The position numbers and the translations under genes were made by a program. The notes beneath the pieces are model-generated. The model had not been told where the DNA came from, ran no database searches, and was given only the letters and a program-made list of their open reading frames with translations. This document shows, one piece after another, positions 8,288-17,394 of a stretch of 43,652 nt of DNA. The DNA is from Thermoleophilia bacterium (lineage in GTDB: Bacteria > Actinomycetota > Thermoleophilia > BMS3ABIN01), in contig JACWAM010000120.1 in assembly GCA_014874265.1 (NCBI GenBank), positions 1-43,652 on the forward strand, read 5' to 3'. Numbering within the stretch: position 1 is the stretch's first letter; the number at the start of each line of letters is the position of its first letter.

Positions 8288-10342
8288 ATGGCATTTTTTA
8301 AAAAACATCAAAACAAGCGGGATGAAGAGGGAGCCCTCCCTCCCCAGGGCGCCGGATCCGGACCGCCGGGACCGCCACCGCCGCCACCCCCGAAAAGGCG
8401 GCTGTTTGGTGGCAAAGGGATAACCATGCCGGCGCCAAAAGCGCCCAAGAAAGTAAAGCCTCCCAAGCCACCCAAAGATGCCGCTGGGATGGAAAAAAAG
8501 TCCTTCTTTAAAAAGCGCGCGCCCGGTGGTCCGCCAGCGACGGGACCGGCGTCCGTCCCTGAAGCTCCGCCAATTCAGCCTGCCGCGCCGCCACCGCCGG
8601 AACCGGTTGGTGGAACTGTTGGTAGAAACGAGGCATTTGGCAAGAAAAAACCGAAGGTTTTAAAGGAGCCGGCCGAGAGAAAATTCGGCGGGCCCGAGAA
8701 AAACAAACACAAGCCTTTGTTTGCCTTTAAAAAACGTCCGCCGAAGCGGGAAGCGGCAGTGGCCCCGCCGCCGGCGCCAGAGGCGCCCGGCACGGCCGTG
8801 CCCCAGTCGAAAAAATCGTTTTTTGGCCGAAAGTCAAATGAAGCCAGGGCGTCCCGGGGACCGAAAATTAAAAAGCCGAAGCAGCCCAAAGAGGCAAAGT
8901 TAAAGAAGACAAAAGAGCCGAAGGCCAAAAAGCAAAAGCAGCCAAAAGCGCCAAAGCCGGAGAAGGTCAGACAGCCCAAGCAGCGGAAAGAAAGAAAGGC
9001 CGGCGTCTCGCTATCAGCAAAGACCAGTCCGGTTGGTCTGGATCTGGGACGGTCCTCGATTACGGCTGTCCGCCTGCGGCACCAGACTTCCGGCTCGGTT
9101 TTGCAGCAGGCGGCTCTCGACGCTATTCCAGAGGGCCTGATCCAGGAAGGGGAGGTGCGGGACGTGGATGGATTGGCCACCGCCATTCGCGATTTCTGGA
9201 AGCGGTACAAGATCCACGGACGGAAGGTGGCGTTGGGATTGGCCAACCAGAAGATTGTGGTCAGGTCGCTCGATTTTCCTCTCCTGGACGAAAAAGAGCT
9301 GCGCTCGGCGATCGAGTTTCAGGCACAGGATTACATTCCCATCCCCATCGATGAAGCCGTATTTGATTACCATGTGCTGGGCCGTTTTACCGATCATGAT
9401 GGCGTCGAAAAGCAAAAAGTTTTAGTGGTGGCGGCGCAAAAAGCGATGGTGATGGATTTCATCAATGCCGTCAAGAAGGCGCGATTGCAGGTGGCGGGCG
9501 TCGATTTGCAGGCATTTGCGCTGATCAGGTCGCAGATTACGAGGTCATTCCTCGATGCGGGGGCTCCGGAGGGCACCGCGATCGCGGTTGCCAACATTGC
9601 CTCTGATGTAACAAACCTTGTAGTGGATGTCGCGGGAGAGCCGCAGTTTACCAGAATCATTTCTTTTGGCGGCGACGATTTTACCAAGGCCGTTCAGGAT
9701 CAAATGGGAATCAATTATACCGAAGCGGAAGTTTTAAAGATGAAGATCGGGCTGGCGCCGCCATCGGAAGCCGACGGGCAGAAGCCATCGCCGGAACCGC
9801 CGGCGGCCGCAATGGCCCTGGAAGCGAATACCGTGATCATTACTCCGGAGCCGCCGGAGGCGGGAGGCGGCTCTGAAGCCGGGCCGGGCGCCGGCTCGCC
9901 GTTTGGCCCCTCCGGCCTTTCGCCGGAAGGCGAGCCGGGTAAGACGCCGGAACCAACGGATATAAAATCAGCGGCGGAAGAAGAGAAAGGGTTGTGGCCA
10001 CATGGAGCGGTCGACTCATCAACAGTTGAGACCGCCGATGTCGTGCATCGGGCACTTGAGATTACCACGGAAGCGCTGGCGGACGAGATTCGCCGGTCGC
10101 TTGATTACTACATGTCACAAGAGAACTCAATACCGATTGGAAAATTGCTGGTCAGCGGCGGCGGGGGCATGCTGCCCAATCTGGATCTGAATTTGTCGCA
10201 GCAGTTTCCCTTTGCGGTTGAGTTTGGCAACCCGCTGATGCGGGTGATGCAAAACAAGTCCCGGCTGAGCGATGAGGAGCTCGGGCTGCTGGCGCCGCGC
10301 CTGGCCATCGCTATTGGCTTGGCGCTGGAGGACGAAGGCTAG
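8288..10342 (+). CDS. pilM: Type IV pilus assembly protein PilM with a long basic/proline-rich N-terminal extension
   Basis: VGLDLGRSSITAVRL, IEFQAQDYIPIPIDEAVFDYHVLG, GGDDFTKAVQDQMGINYTEAEVLKM, LLVSGGGGMLPNLD. Confidence 0.93.
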   Translation: MAFFKKHQNKRDEEGALPPQGAGSGPPGPPPPPPPKRRLFGGKGITMPAPKAPKKVKPPKPPKDAAGMEKKSFFKKRAPGGPPATGPASVPEAPPIQPAAPPPPEPVGGTVGRNEAFGKKKPKVLKEPAERKFGGPEKNKHKPLFAFKKRPPKREAAVAPPPAPEAPGTAVPQSKKSFFGRKSNEARASRGPKIKKPKQPKEAKLKKTKEPKAKKQKQPKAPKPEKVRQPKQRKERKAGVSLSAKTSPVGLDLGRSSITAVRLRHQTSGSVLQQAALDAIPEGLIQEGEVRDVDGLATAIRDFWKRYKIHGRKVALGLANQKIVVRSLDFPLLDEKELRSAIEFQAQDYIPIPIDEAVFDYHVLGRFTDHDGVEKQKVLVVAAQKAMVMDFINAVKKARLQVAGVDLQAFALIRSQITRSFLDAGAPEGTAIAVANIASDVTNLVVDVAGEPQFTRIISFGGDDFTKAVQDQMGINYTEAEVLKMKIGLAPPSEADGQKPSPEPPAAAMALEANTVIITPEPPEAGGGSEAGPGAGSPFGPSGLSPEGEPGKTPEPTDIKSAAEEEKGLWPHGAVDSSTVETADVVHRALEITTEALADEIRRSLDYYMSQENSIPIGKLLVSGGGGMLPNLDLNLSQQFPFAVEFGNPLMRVMQNKSRLSDEELGLLAPRLAIAIGLALEDEG

Positions 10343-10344
10343 AG

Positions 10345-11130
10345 ATGCCAAAAGTCAATCTGGTTCCCAGAGAAGAAAAGGCGCGCGAATTTCGCCGTCA
10401 GGTTTATATCTTCCCGATTGCCGGAGCGGTGTTATTAATTGCTGCCCTGGGCGGGAGCTATGTCTATTATTCAAATCAGGTTGATAACGCGCAGCAGGAG
10501 TTGAGCGACGCCCAGGCCAGTAATCAGACCCTGGCGCCGCAACTGGCCGAGCTGCAGAAATATGAGAATGTGACATCCCAGAAAGACAACAAACAGTCTG
10601 GTGTCAAATCAATTTATGACCAAAGAATTCGCTGGTCAAGAATACTCGATGACCTTTCGTTTGTTATTCCAAACGACATTTGGTTGAATTCGCTACAGGC
10701 TGCCGTTCCGGGGAAACAGGTAACGGTCGGCGGCTCGTCTCCGTCGGTATCCGGCGGCACCGGAACTACTCCTGACATCGTCATTGACGGTTATACGCAT
10801 GATAATTCGATGCCGTCAGTGGCGACTTTTCTGATCAGGCTGGGCCTATTGCCGGCGCTTCAGAATGTGACGCTGATTAACGCCTCTACGGAAAAACAGG
10901 GATCGACCCTCGTGATACATTTTCAGATCGGCGCCAATCTCAAATCAGCGAGTGATATCAATCAGGCTTACGGAACCTCCAGCGGCGGCGGCTATACGCC
11001 GACGTTGCTGACGCCAACACAGACGACGCCTACGGGCGGAACGCCGGCGCCGCCGAGCTCGACAGGAAGTACGATCACGACGCCCACATCTTCCTCGGGC
11101 GGAACGGGGGCCGGAGGAATAACGCCATGA
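10345..11130 (+). CDS. pilN: Type IV pilus assembly protein PilN-like
   Basis: MPKVNLVPREE...single TM, coiled coil, RWSRILDDLSFVIPNDIWLNSL; directly downstream of pilM. Confidence 0.88.
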   Translation: MPKVNLVPREEKAREFRRQVYIFPIAGAVLLIAALGGSYVYYSNQVDNAQQELSDAQASNQTLAPQLAELQKYENVTSQKDNKQSGVKSIYDQRIRWSRILDDLSFVIPNDIWLNSLQAAVPGKQVTVGGSSPSVSGGTGTTPDIVIDGYTHDNSMPSVATFLIRLGLLPALQNVTLINASTEKQGSTLVIHFQIGANLKSASDINQAYGTSSGGGYTPTLLTPTQTTPTGGTPAPPSSTGSTITTPTSSSGGTGAGGITP

Positions 11131-11843
11131 AGACGCGCGATATCGGAATCCTCATCGGTCTGGGTGTGTTGGTGCTTGTTACCGCCTGGTACTTTCTGAT
11201 CATTGGACCCAAACGCGATAATGCGTCCAACCTGCACAGCCAGGCGGTAAGCGAGGAAGCAAAACTTCAACAAGGCAAGGAAAAGCTGAAGAACATCGAT
11301 CAGGAGCGGCAAGCGGCCAAGCAAACCGAGAGCGATCTGTTAAAGCTGAACAAATTGATACCGGTTGACAGCCAGGTGCCGTCAATGATCATTGAGCTGC
11401 AGCAAAGCGCGAGCGACGCTGGCGTCGACTTTTTAAATATCAAACCGGGTACGCCCGTCTCCGGTCAGGCCGGAACGACTATCGTTCCACTTGAGCTGAA
11501 ATTTGAGGGCTCATTCTTTGACGTTAATGATTTTCTCTACCGGATCGAAAACTATGCCAGGATGGAAGGCAACGATGTCAATGTAACCGGAAGGCTGATT
11601 AGCGTCGTGACGCTAAAGATTGGAGCGCCCGACGTTACCGGAAACAAGCTGCCGCAGCTGTCAAGCACAGGAGAGGTCACTTCGGGCGATGTCGGGATCA
11701 CGATTGACATCAATGTTTATATGACAAGCCCGCCGCCAGCAAAAACCGGAGCGGCGGCGCCGTCCGCCGGCAGCAGCAGTAGTAGCAGCAGCACGCCCAA
11801 CCAGGCGACGACGACTCCGGGGAGCGCATCAACAAACGGCTGA
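11127..11843 (+). CDS. pilO: Type IV pilus assembly protein PilO-like
   Basis: N-terminal TM, coiled coil, KLIPVDSQVPSMIIELQQSASDAGVDFLNIKPG; ATGA overlap with pilN. Confidence 0.87.
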   Translation: MKTRDIGILIGLGVLVLVTAWYFLIIGPKRDNASNLHSQAVSEEAKLQQGKEKLKNIDQERQAAKQTESDLLKLNKLIPVDSQVPSMIIELQQSASDAGVDFLNIKPGTPVSGQAGTTIVPLELKFEGSFFDVNDFLYRIENYARMEGNDVNVTGRLISVVTLKIGAPDVTGNKLPQLSSTGEVTSGDVGITIDINVYMTSPPPAKTGAAAPSAGSSSSSSSTPNQATTTPGSASTNG

Positions 11844-11886
11844 TGAACCGGCACAAATTGGCGATAACAAAGAATTGGGATAACCG

Positions 11887-12486
11887 ATGAACAAGGTCAG
11901 CGAAACAATCGATAATTTTTTGGGAAGGCTGGACGATTTCAAGCTGGCGCCGTTGCTAGCCGCGGCGGCTGCGGCTGTGCTGCTGACGATGTCGGTGACG
12001 ATGGCTCTGTCATGCGGCCAGTCAAGCCAGCCTCCCAATTCAGGAACGAGCGCCATGCTGCCAGTTACCAAGCCGTCTACGACGGGAGGGGTTTCCAGCA
12101 CATCCTCTTCATCCTCAAATGTCGCTCAGGCGGGATCGTCTTCATCATCAAGCAGTACCAGCGCGGCGACTATGTGGTCGAGCGTGTTTATGCGCAAGGA
12201 TCCGTGGATACAGCAGGTTAGCAACAGCTCGAGCGCGGCAACAGCGCCTACGGGATCAGCGCCGGCCGGTTCTACACCAGCTGCTTCCGGAGGAACGTCC
12301 GGGACGCCCCCTTCTACCAGCGGTACCGGAACAAGTGGCGACGCCGGCTCAGGCAGCGGTACGGGCGGGGGAACCCCAGGCTCCGGAACCGGCTCGACCG
12401 GAATGAGCACGCCTTCCGGCGGGACTTCGGGCTCAACTCCCGGCTCCTCCACCGGCGGCCAGGTTACTTATGGCAATGGTAAATAA
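11887..12486 (+). CDS. Single-TM, Ser/Thr/Gly-rich protein in the PilP position
   Basis: 199-aa ORF; hydrophobic segment LAPLLAAAAAAVLLTMSVTMAL then a low-complexity tail; FMRKDPWIQQV is distantly like the PilP RDPF motif. Confidence 0.7.
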   Translation: MNKVSETIDNFLGRLDDFKLAPLLAAAAAAVLLTMSVTMALSCGQSSQPPNSGTSAMLPVTKPSTTGGVSSTSSSSSNVAQAGSSSSSSSTSAATMWSSVFMRKDPWIQQVSNSSSAATAPTGSAPAGSTPAASGGTSGTPPSTSGTGTSGDAGSGSGTGGGTPGSGTGSTGMSTPSGGTSGSTPGSSTGGQVTYGNGK

Positions 12487-12611
12487 CTAAAACGGACTTT
12501 GGACCGCTGGACTACAAGAATAAACAATTATTTATGACAGCTTTGCAAGTTTCTTAAGAGAAGTTTTTTCTTTAGTTAATATCCAAGATCCGGGATTCGG
12601 CACCTTTTTTA

Positions 12612-13793
12612 ATGCCTCTTTGTTATATGACATCCGGAGAATCTCACGGGCCCGGGCTGATGGCTATCGCCGAAGGAATTCCCGCGGGCCTGCATCTGCA
12701 GGCCCGTGATATTGATAAAGATCTGGCGCGTCGGCAACTGGGTTTCGGACGTGGCGGGCGGATGAGAATCGAAACAGACCGGGTGAATATCACTAGCGGC
12801 ATTCGTCACGGAGTAACGCTGGGCAGCCCAATCGGCCTTCGGATTGTCAATTCAGACTGGAAGAACTGGCGGCGAACGATGGGGGCGGCTCCGGTTACCG
12901 GTCCTGGAGAGGCGCCCGTAACCGTCCCCCGGCCGGGGCACGCCGATCTGGCTGGTTTGCTGAAATATGGCCTGGACGATATTCGCAGCGTGCTGGAGCG
13001 GGCCAGCGCCAGGGAAACGGCGGCGCGGGTGGCCGTGGGCGCGATCGCCCGCAGGCTGATCGGTGAGTTCGGGATTCAGGTGTTTAGCCATGTCGTCCAG
13101 ATTGGCGGCGTGAAAGCGAGCCGGCGCCGGACCTTGACTGCTCACGACTTTAGGAAAGTTGACAGCTCGCCGTTGCGAACGCTTGACGCCGCCAGGGAAA
13201 AAACGATGAAGGCCCTGATCGGCAAGGCCGGCAGGGAGGGTGATTCTCTGGGCGGTGTTTTTGAGGTCATTGCATTTGGCGCCGCGCCGGGCCTTGGATC
13301 CTGCGCATCGGGTCCGGAGCGGCTGGGAGGAAGACTGGCGGGGGCCATCATGAGCATTCCGGCGATAAAAGGCGTGGAGATCGGCGGCGGCTTTGCCGCA
13401 GCCGGCAGACGCGGTTCGCAGGTCCACGACAAGATTTTCTTCAACGATGAGGACGGTTTTTTCCGTCGCACCAACCGGGCCGGTGGCCTCGAGGGGGGGA
13501 TGACCAATGGTGAGCCGGTGGTTGTGCGGGCGGCGATGAAACCGATTCCCACTCTGACAAAACCCCTAAATTCGGTCGATATATCAAGTGGCGTCGCTGC
13601 GCCAGCGCTGAAAGAGAGAAGCGACGTCTGCGCAGTGCCGGCCGCCGCCGTGGTGGGAGAAGCAATGGTGGCGATCGTTCTTGCCGATGCGATGCTGGAA
13701 AAGTTTGGCGGCGACAATATCGTAGATGTCAGGCGGTCATACGAGTCCTATCAGAGGAGGCTGAAGGAAAGTTGGCCCCAACAGTCATCCTGA
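12612..13793 (+). CDS. aroC: Chorismate synthase
   Basis: TSGESHGPGL, GRGGRMRIETDRV, RPGHADLAGLLKYG, RASARETAARVAVGAIAR. Confidence 0.97.
   Translation: MPLCYMTSGESHGPGLMAIAEGIPAGLHLQARDIDKDLARRQLGFGRGGRMRIETDRVNITSGIRHGVTLGSPIGLRIVNSDWKNWRRTMGAAPVTGPGEAPVTVPRPGHADLAGLLKYGLDDIRSVLERASARETAARVAVGAIARRLIGEFGIQVFSHVVQIGGVKASRRRTLTAHDFRKVDSSPLRTLDAAREKTMKALIGKAGREGDSLGGVFEVIAFGAAPGLGSCASGPERLGGRLAGAIMSIPAIKGVEIGGGFAAAGRRGSQVHDKIFFNDEDGFFRRTNRAGGLEGGMTNGEPVVVRAAMKPIPTLTKPLNSVDISSGVAAPALKERSDVCAVPAAAVVGEAMVAIVLADAMLEKFGGDNIVDVRRSYESYQRRLKESWPQQSS
12685..12706 (+). repeat. Perfect 10-bp inverted repeat inside the aroC 5' coding region
   Basis: CGGGCCTGCA-tc-TGCAGGCCCG. Confidence 0.8.
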
Positions 13794-14296
13794 TCGGTTT
13801 CATGGGCGCCGGCAAGTCGGCTGTCGGAAGTTATCTGGCCCGGGGGCTCGGCTGGAATTTTTTTGACGCGGACATCCAGATTGAGAAGCGCATGGGCATG
13901 CCGATTGCGGAGGTGTTTGAAAAGCACGGCGAGGAAATCTTTCGCACCGCTGAAGCCGCGGTCGTTACCGGTTTGCTGGACGAGGCGGCGTCTTCCCGCG
14001 AGGGAACCGTAGTCTCGCTGGGGGGCGGCGCCGTCACGGTGCCGGAGATTGCCCGCCGTCTCCGCCATGAGCCGCTGGTATTTCTGCTCGAAGAGGATCT
14101 GGAAACGGCTTTTAAGCGGACCGGCGGCGGCACGCGGCCGCTGGCTGGGGACCTGGACAGCTTCCAGCGGTTATTTGAGGAAAGGCAGGTGCTTTACCGC
14201 CAGCTTGCCGGTCACGTGGTTGACACTCGCGGAAAGGAGATCAGGGAAGTGTCCGATGCCGTCGTCAGGATTATCGAAGGTGGAGAGGGAGAATGA
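13772..14296 (+). CDS. aroK: Shikimate kinase
   Basis: IGFMGAGKSAVGSYLA, FFDADIQIEKRMG, VSLGGGAV, RTGGGTRPLAGD; TTG start at 13772. Confidence 0.95.
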   Translation: MAPTVILIGFMGAGKSAVGSYLARGLGWNFFDADIQIEKRMGMPIAEVFEKHGEEIFRTAEAAVVTGLLDEAASSREGTVVSLGGGAVTVPEIARRLRHEPLVFLLEEDLETAFKRTGGGTRPLAGDLDSFQRLFEERQVLYRQLAGHVVDTRGKEIREVSDAVVRIIEGGEGE

Positions 14297-15384
14297 TCCA
14301 GTTGCTGGCGAATACGCGGAGCAAGGAGTACCCCGTGTTCCTGAGCGCCGGCGCTATGGCAGACGCCGGCAGGTTGTGGCGCTCCCTGGGAAACGAAGGC
14401 AAGGTCGTCATCATCACGGACAGCAACGTCGCCGGACTTCATCTCAGCTCCCTGGCGCAGTCCTTTACCGCCAGCGGCGCTTCCGTCCAGTCCGTGATCG
14501 TCGAGCCCGGTGAGACCGCCAAGAGTCTGGAAAATGCGACCGGGCTATATTCCCGGCTGTTTGCCCTTAAAACGCGCCGGCGGGATGCGGTCTGCGCGCT
14601 GGGCGGCGGCGTTGTTGGGGATCTGGCGGGCTTTGTCGCCAGTACATACATGCGGGGGATCAAACTAATGCAGGTGCCGACATCGCTTCTGGCGCAGGTT
14701 GACAGCAGTGTTGGCGGCAAGGTGGGCGTGAACATACCTGAGGCAAAGAATTTCGTCGGCACTTTTTACCAGCCGGACATGGTGATCGCGGATCCTTCAT
14801 TGTTAAAGACACTGCCCCGGAGCCAGCTGGTTGAGGGGCTGGCTGAGGTCGTGAAATACTGCCTGCTCTCCGAGGAAGATTTTTTTAACAACTTTGAGAT
14901 GAGCCATGATGAGTTTCTCTCTCTGAATATGGCCTACGTCGAGCCGGTCATCCGGCGCTGCATTGAATACAAGCTGAGGGTGGTTTCTGAGGATGAGCGC
15001 GACTTTGGCCGGCGGGCGGTGCTTAACCTGGGCCATTCCGTCGGCCACGGTATTGAAGCCGCCGGACGGTTCGAGCTTTATTCTCACGGCCAGGCCGTGG
15101 CCCTGGGGCTGCTGGTGGCGGTACGGTTGTCCGCTCAGGTCTTCCAGTTGCCAGGCGAATACCAGGAGCGGCTGGAGGCATTGCTCAAACTGCTGGGGCT
15201 GCCGGTGAGAATCGAGGGGATCAAGCCGGCGCAGGTTATCGGCGCCATGGCAAGCGACAAGAAAGCAGACGACCTCTCGGCCAACATGGTCCTCTTGCGC
15301 CGCCTGGGAGAGCCGGTGATTAACTGTGATGTCGAGGCCGGCATGCTCAGGCGGGAAGTTGAGCGTCTGGCGACGGAGGCATGA
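14293..15384 (+). CDS. aroB: 3-dehydroquinate synthase
   Basis: GGGVVGDLAGFVASTYMRGI, QVPTSLLAQVDSSVGGKVGVN, LNLGHSVGHGIE. Confidence 0.97.
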   Translation: MIQLLANTRSKEYPVFLSAGAMADAGRLWRSLGNEGKVVIITDSNVAGLHLSSLAQSFTASGASVQSVIVEPGETAKSLENATGLYSRLFALKTRRRDAVCALGGGVVGDLAGFVASTYMRGIKLMQVPTSLLAQVDSSVGGKVGVNIPEAKNFVGTFYQPDMVIADPSLLKTLPRSQLVEGLAEVVKYCLLSEEDFFNNFEMSHDEFLSLNMAYVEPVIRRCIEYKLRVVSEDERDFGRRAVLNLGHSVGHGIEAAGRFELYSHGQAVALGLLVAVRLSAQVFQLPGEYQERLEALLKLLGLPVRIEGIKPAQVIGAMASDKKADDLSANMVLLRRLGEPVINCDVEAGMLRREVERLATEA

Positions 15385-15385
15385 A

Positions 15386-15856
15386 ATGAGCGAGCGGCTG
15401 CTTGCCGTTTTACACGGATGCAACCTGAACATGCTGGGGGAGCGCGACCCGGCTCATTATGGCCGTCTGACGCTGACGGTGCTGGAAACGCTGGTTAAGG
15501 AGCACGCCGCGCGCAGCGGGTTTTCGGCCTGTCTCTGTTTTCAAACCAATCACGAGGGAGATCTGGTGGAACAGATCCAGAAGCTGAGACTGAGCGCCGC
15601 CGCCGTGATAATCAACCCGGGGGCATGGACGCATTACAGCTACGCCATCCACGATGCTCTGGAGCTGGTCCGGTCGCCGGTAGTGGAGGTACACCTTTCC
15701 GACGTAGCTCATCGTCAGGAGGAGTGGCGCCGCCGCTCCGTAATTAGCGATGTCTGCGACCGCACTATTTCCGGAAAGGGAACCGATGGCTATCTCGAGG
15801 CAGTCAGCTGGCTGGCGGAAAGGACCGCAGGGCCGGAGGACAAGTTTGAAACATGA
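15386..15856 (+). CDS. aroQ: Type II 3-dehydroquinate dehydratase (somewhat divergent)
   Basis: CNLNMLGERDPAHYG, INPGAWTHYSYAIHDAL, VEVHLSDVAHRQEEWRRRSVISDV. Confidence 0.9.
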   Translation: MSERLLAVLHGCNLNMLGERDPAHYGRLTLTVLETLVKEHAARSGFSACLCFQTNHEGDLVEQIQKLRLSAAAVIINPGAWTHYSYAIHDALELVRSPVVEVHLSDVAHRQEEWRRRSVISDVCDRTISGKGTDGYLEAVSWLAERTAGPEDKFET

Positions 15857-16904
15857 AGCGCTCAGAGAGGCCCGGACCGATTCACTGCTGGTTACGCATT
15901 TGCCAAATGTCCGTTATCTGACAGGTTTTACCGGATCGGCAGGCTGTGTTTTCTTAAGCGCCAGGCAGCAGCTTTTCTTCACGGACTTTCGTTACCGCGC
16001 CCAGTCGGCGAGCGAGGTAAAGAAGGACTGTAAGATTCACATCACCGGAGGGCCGGCGCTCGAAGGGGCTGTCTCGCATATCAGCAGCCGCCTAAAGCCG
16101 GGAGTGCTTGGTTTTGAAGGTCAGTGGATCAGCCAGCGGCAGTTTGCCAGGCTGCGGAGGTCGCTCAAAGGGGTCAGGCTGAAAGACGCCGGCGGCGCCG
16201 TTGAGAGGCTCCGAATGACCAAGAGCGCCCGGGAGCAACGGTTGATTCGCCGCGCTTGCGCCATCGCCGACACCGCTTTTAAGCAACTGGCAAAGTCCAG
16301 GGTGACGGGAAAGACCGAGGCTGAGATCGCCTGGATGCTGGAATCGGTAATGCGGCAAGCTGGCTCCGGTCCGCTGCCGTTCCCGGTGATCGCGGCTTCC
16401 GGTCCGAGGTCGGCAATGCCCCACGGCGTCGCCTCCGCAAAGGTGATCAAGCCTGGCGAGCTGCTGGTGGTAGATCTGGGCGCCTCCGTCAATGGCTACT
16501 GCTCCGATGAAACCCGTACTTTTGCCACCGGCCGCCTGCCGCAAGAATTGATGGATATTTACGGGATTGTCAGGGAGGCGCGACGGCACGCGATGGCGGC
16601 GGTGTTGCCGGGCGCCAGCGGCGCGGACATTGACTCAGTGGCGCGCGGCCATATCGCCGATCGGGGCTATGGCGCCAATTTCGGTCACTCGCTGGGGCAC
16701 GGCGTTGGCCTGGAGCCCCATGAAGGTCCGGTGCTCTCATCGCGATCCGGGGACATCCTTCAGGAAGGCATGACGGTCACGGTCGAGCCGGGAATATATC
16801 TCGAGAGCCGGGGCGGCGTGCGGATCGAGGATACGGTGCTTGTGGGCAAGAACGGGGCCAGGCCGCTTACCCGATTTCCCGACGAGCTGATCGTGCTCAG
16901 ATAA
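15846..16904 (+). CDS. Xaa-Pro aminopeptidase (M24 family)
   Basis: Creatinase N-domain then LVVDLGASVNGYCSDETRTFATG, GHSLGHGVGLEPHEGP, TVEPGIYLESRGGVRIEDTVLV; TTG start overlapping the aroQ end. Confidence 0.93.
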   Translation: MKHEALREARTDSLLVTHLPNVRYLTGFTGSAGCVFLSARQQLFFTDFRYRAQSASEVKKDCKIHITGGPALEGAVSHISSRLKPGVLGFEGQWISQRQFARLRRSLKGVRLKDAGGAVERLRMTKSAREQRLIRRACAIADTAFKQLAKSRVTGKTEAEIAWMLESVMRQAGSGPLPFPVIAASGPRSAMPHGVASAKVIKPGELLVVDLGASVNGYCSDETRTFATGRLPQELMDIYGIVREARRHAMAAVLPGASGADIDSVARGHIADRGYGANFGHSLGHGVGLEPHEGPVLSSRSGDILQEGMTVTVEPGIYLESRGGVRIEDTVLVGKNGARPLTRFPDELIVLR

Positions 16905-17192
16905 GCACAGAGTTTACCGGATTAAAAGCGAAATCCACGCTGAACTCGACTTGCGAAGTCCGGGACGATCCGGCGTTTCCTTCGCTCACATCGCGCGCCA
17001 ACCTCGCACTCCCAGCAATCTTCTCCGCGCCCCCAGGACCTCGCTAATGAAATCCGGATCTTCGCTGGCGACGCCGGCGGGACCCCCTGGACGTTTCACT
17101 CAACGACGCAGCCGCCAAACCCTTGGGAAGTGCTATATAATTATTTTTTTGGCAACTGATCATAAAACTTGCCCAGGAAGCTCCCGAGCCCT

Positions 17193-17265
17193 GTCATTTC
17201 GAGGGTGCGGGAGCCACCGGGGAATCTGCTTAAAGAGAAGATCTTTTGCTTCGCTCGGGATGAAA
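17193..17265. repeat. Degenerate GTCATTTCGAG...-type intergenic repeat (palindromic family)
   Basis: gtcatttcgagggtgcgggagcc...ttcgctcgggatgaaat; outer arms inverted. Confidence 0.6.
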
Positions 17266-17394
17266 TTCCTGCTTGCCTGATTTACTTGCATGATTAGTTT
17301 ATGGAAACTGCTTGCAAATGGCATTCGGTTAGGCGCACCGCTGGCAACCGGCCTGATGCCGCTGTGCGGGGATAATTGTTAATATGGAGGAATT

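Noticed and set aside
8575-9246. 223-aa minus-strand ORF opposite pilM with Phe/Gly repeats
   Set aside because: Generated by antisense reading of the Lys/Pro-rich pilM codons.
12551-12569. Weak TTCT-TAAG-AGAA stem with a T-run after the pil genes
   Set aside because: Only a 4-bp A/T-rich stem; insufficient for a terminator call.
13772-15856. Compact aroK-aroB-aroQ overlap arrangement as novel
   Set aside because: ATGA-type overlaps and this shikimate gene order are common in bacteria.
16951-17280. 109-aa plus ORF before efp
   Set aside because: Its C-terminal half is a translation of the family-B repeat; the rest is low-information. Minus strand shows only a ~37-codon fragment (VASEDPDFISEVLGARRRLLGVRGWRAM) that I could not assign.
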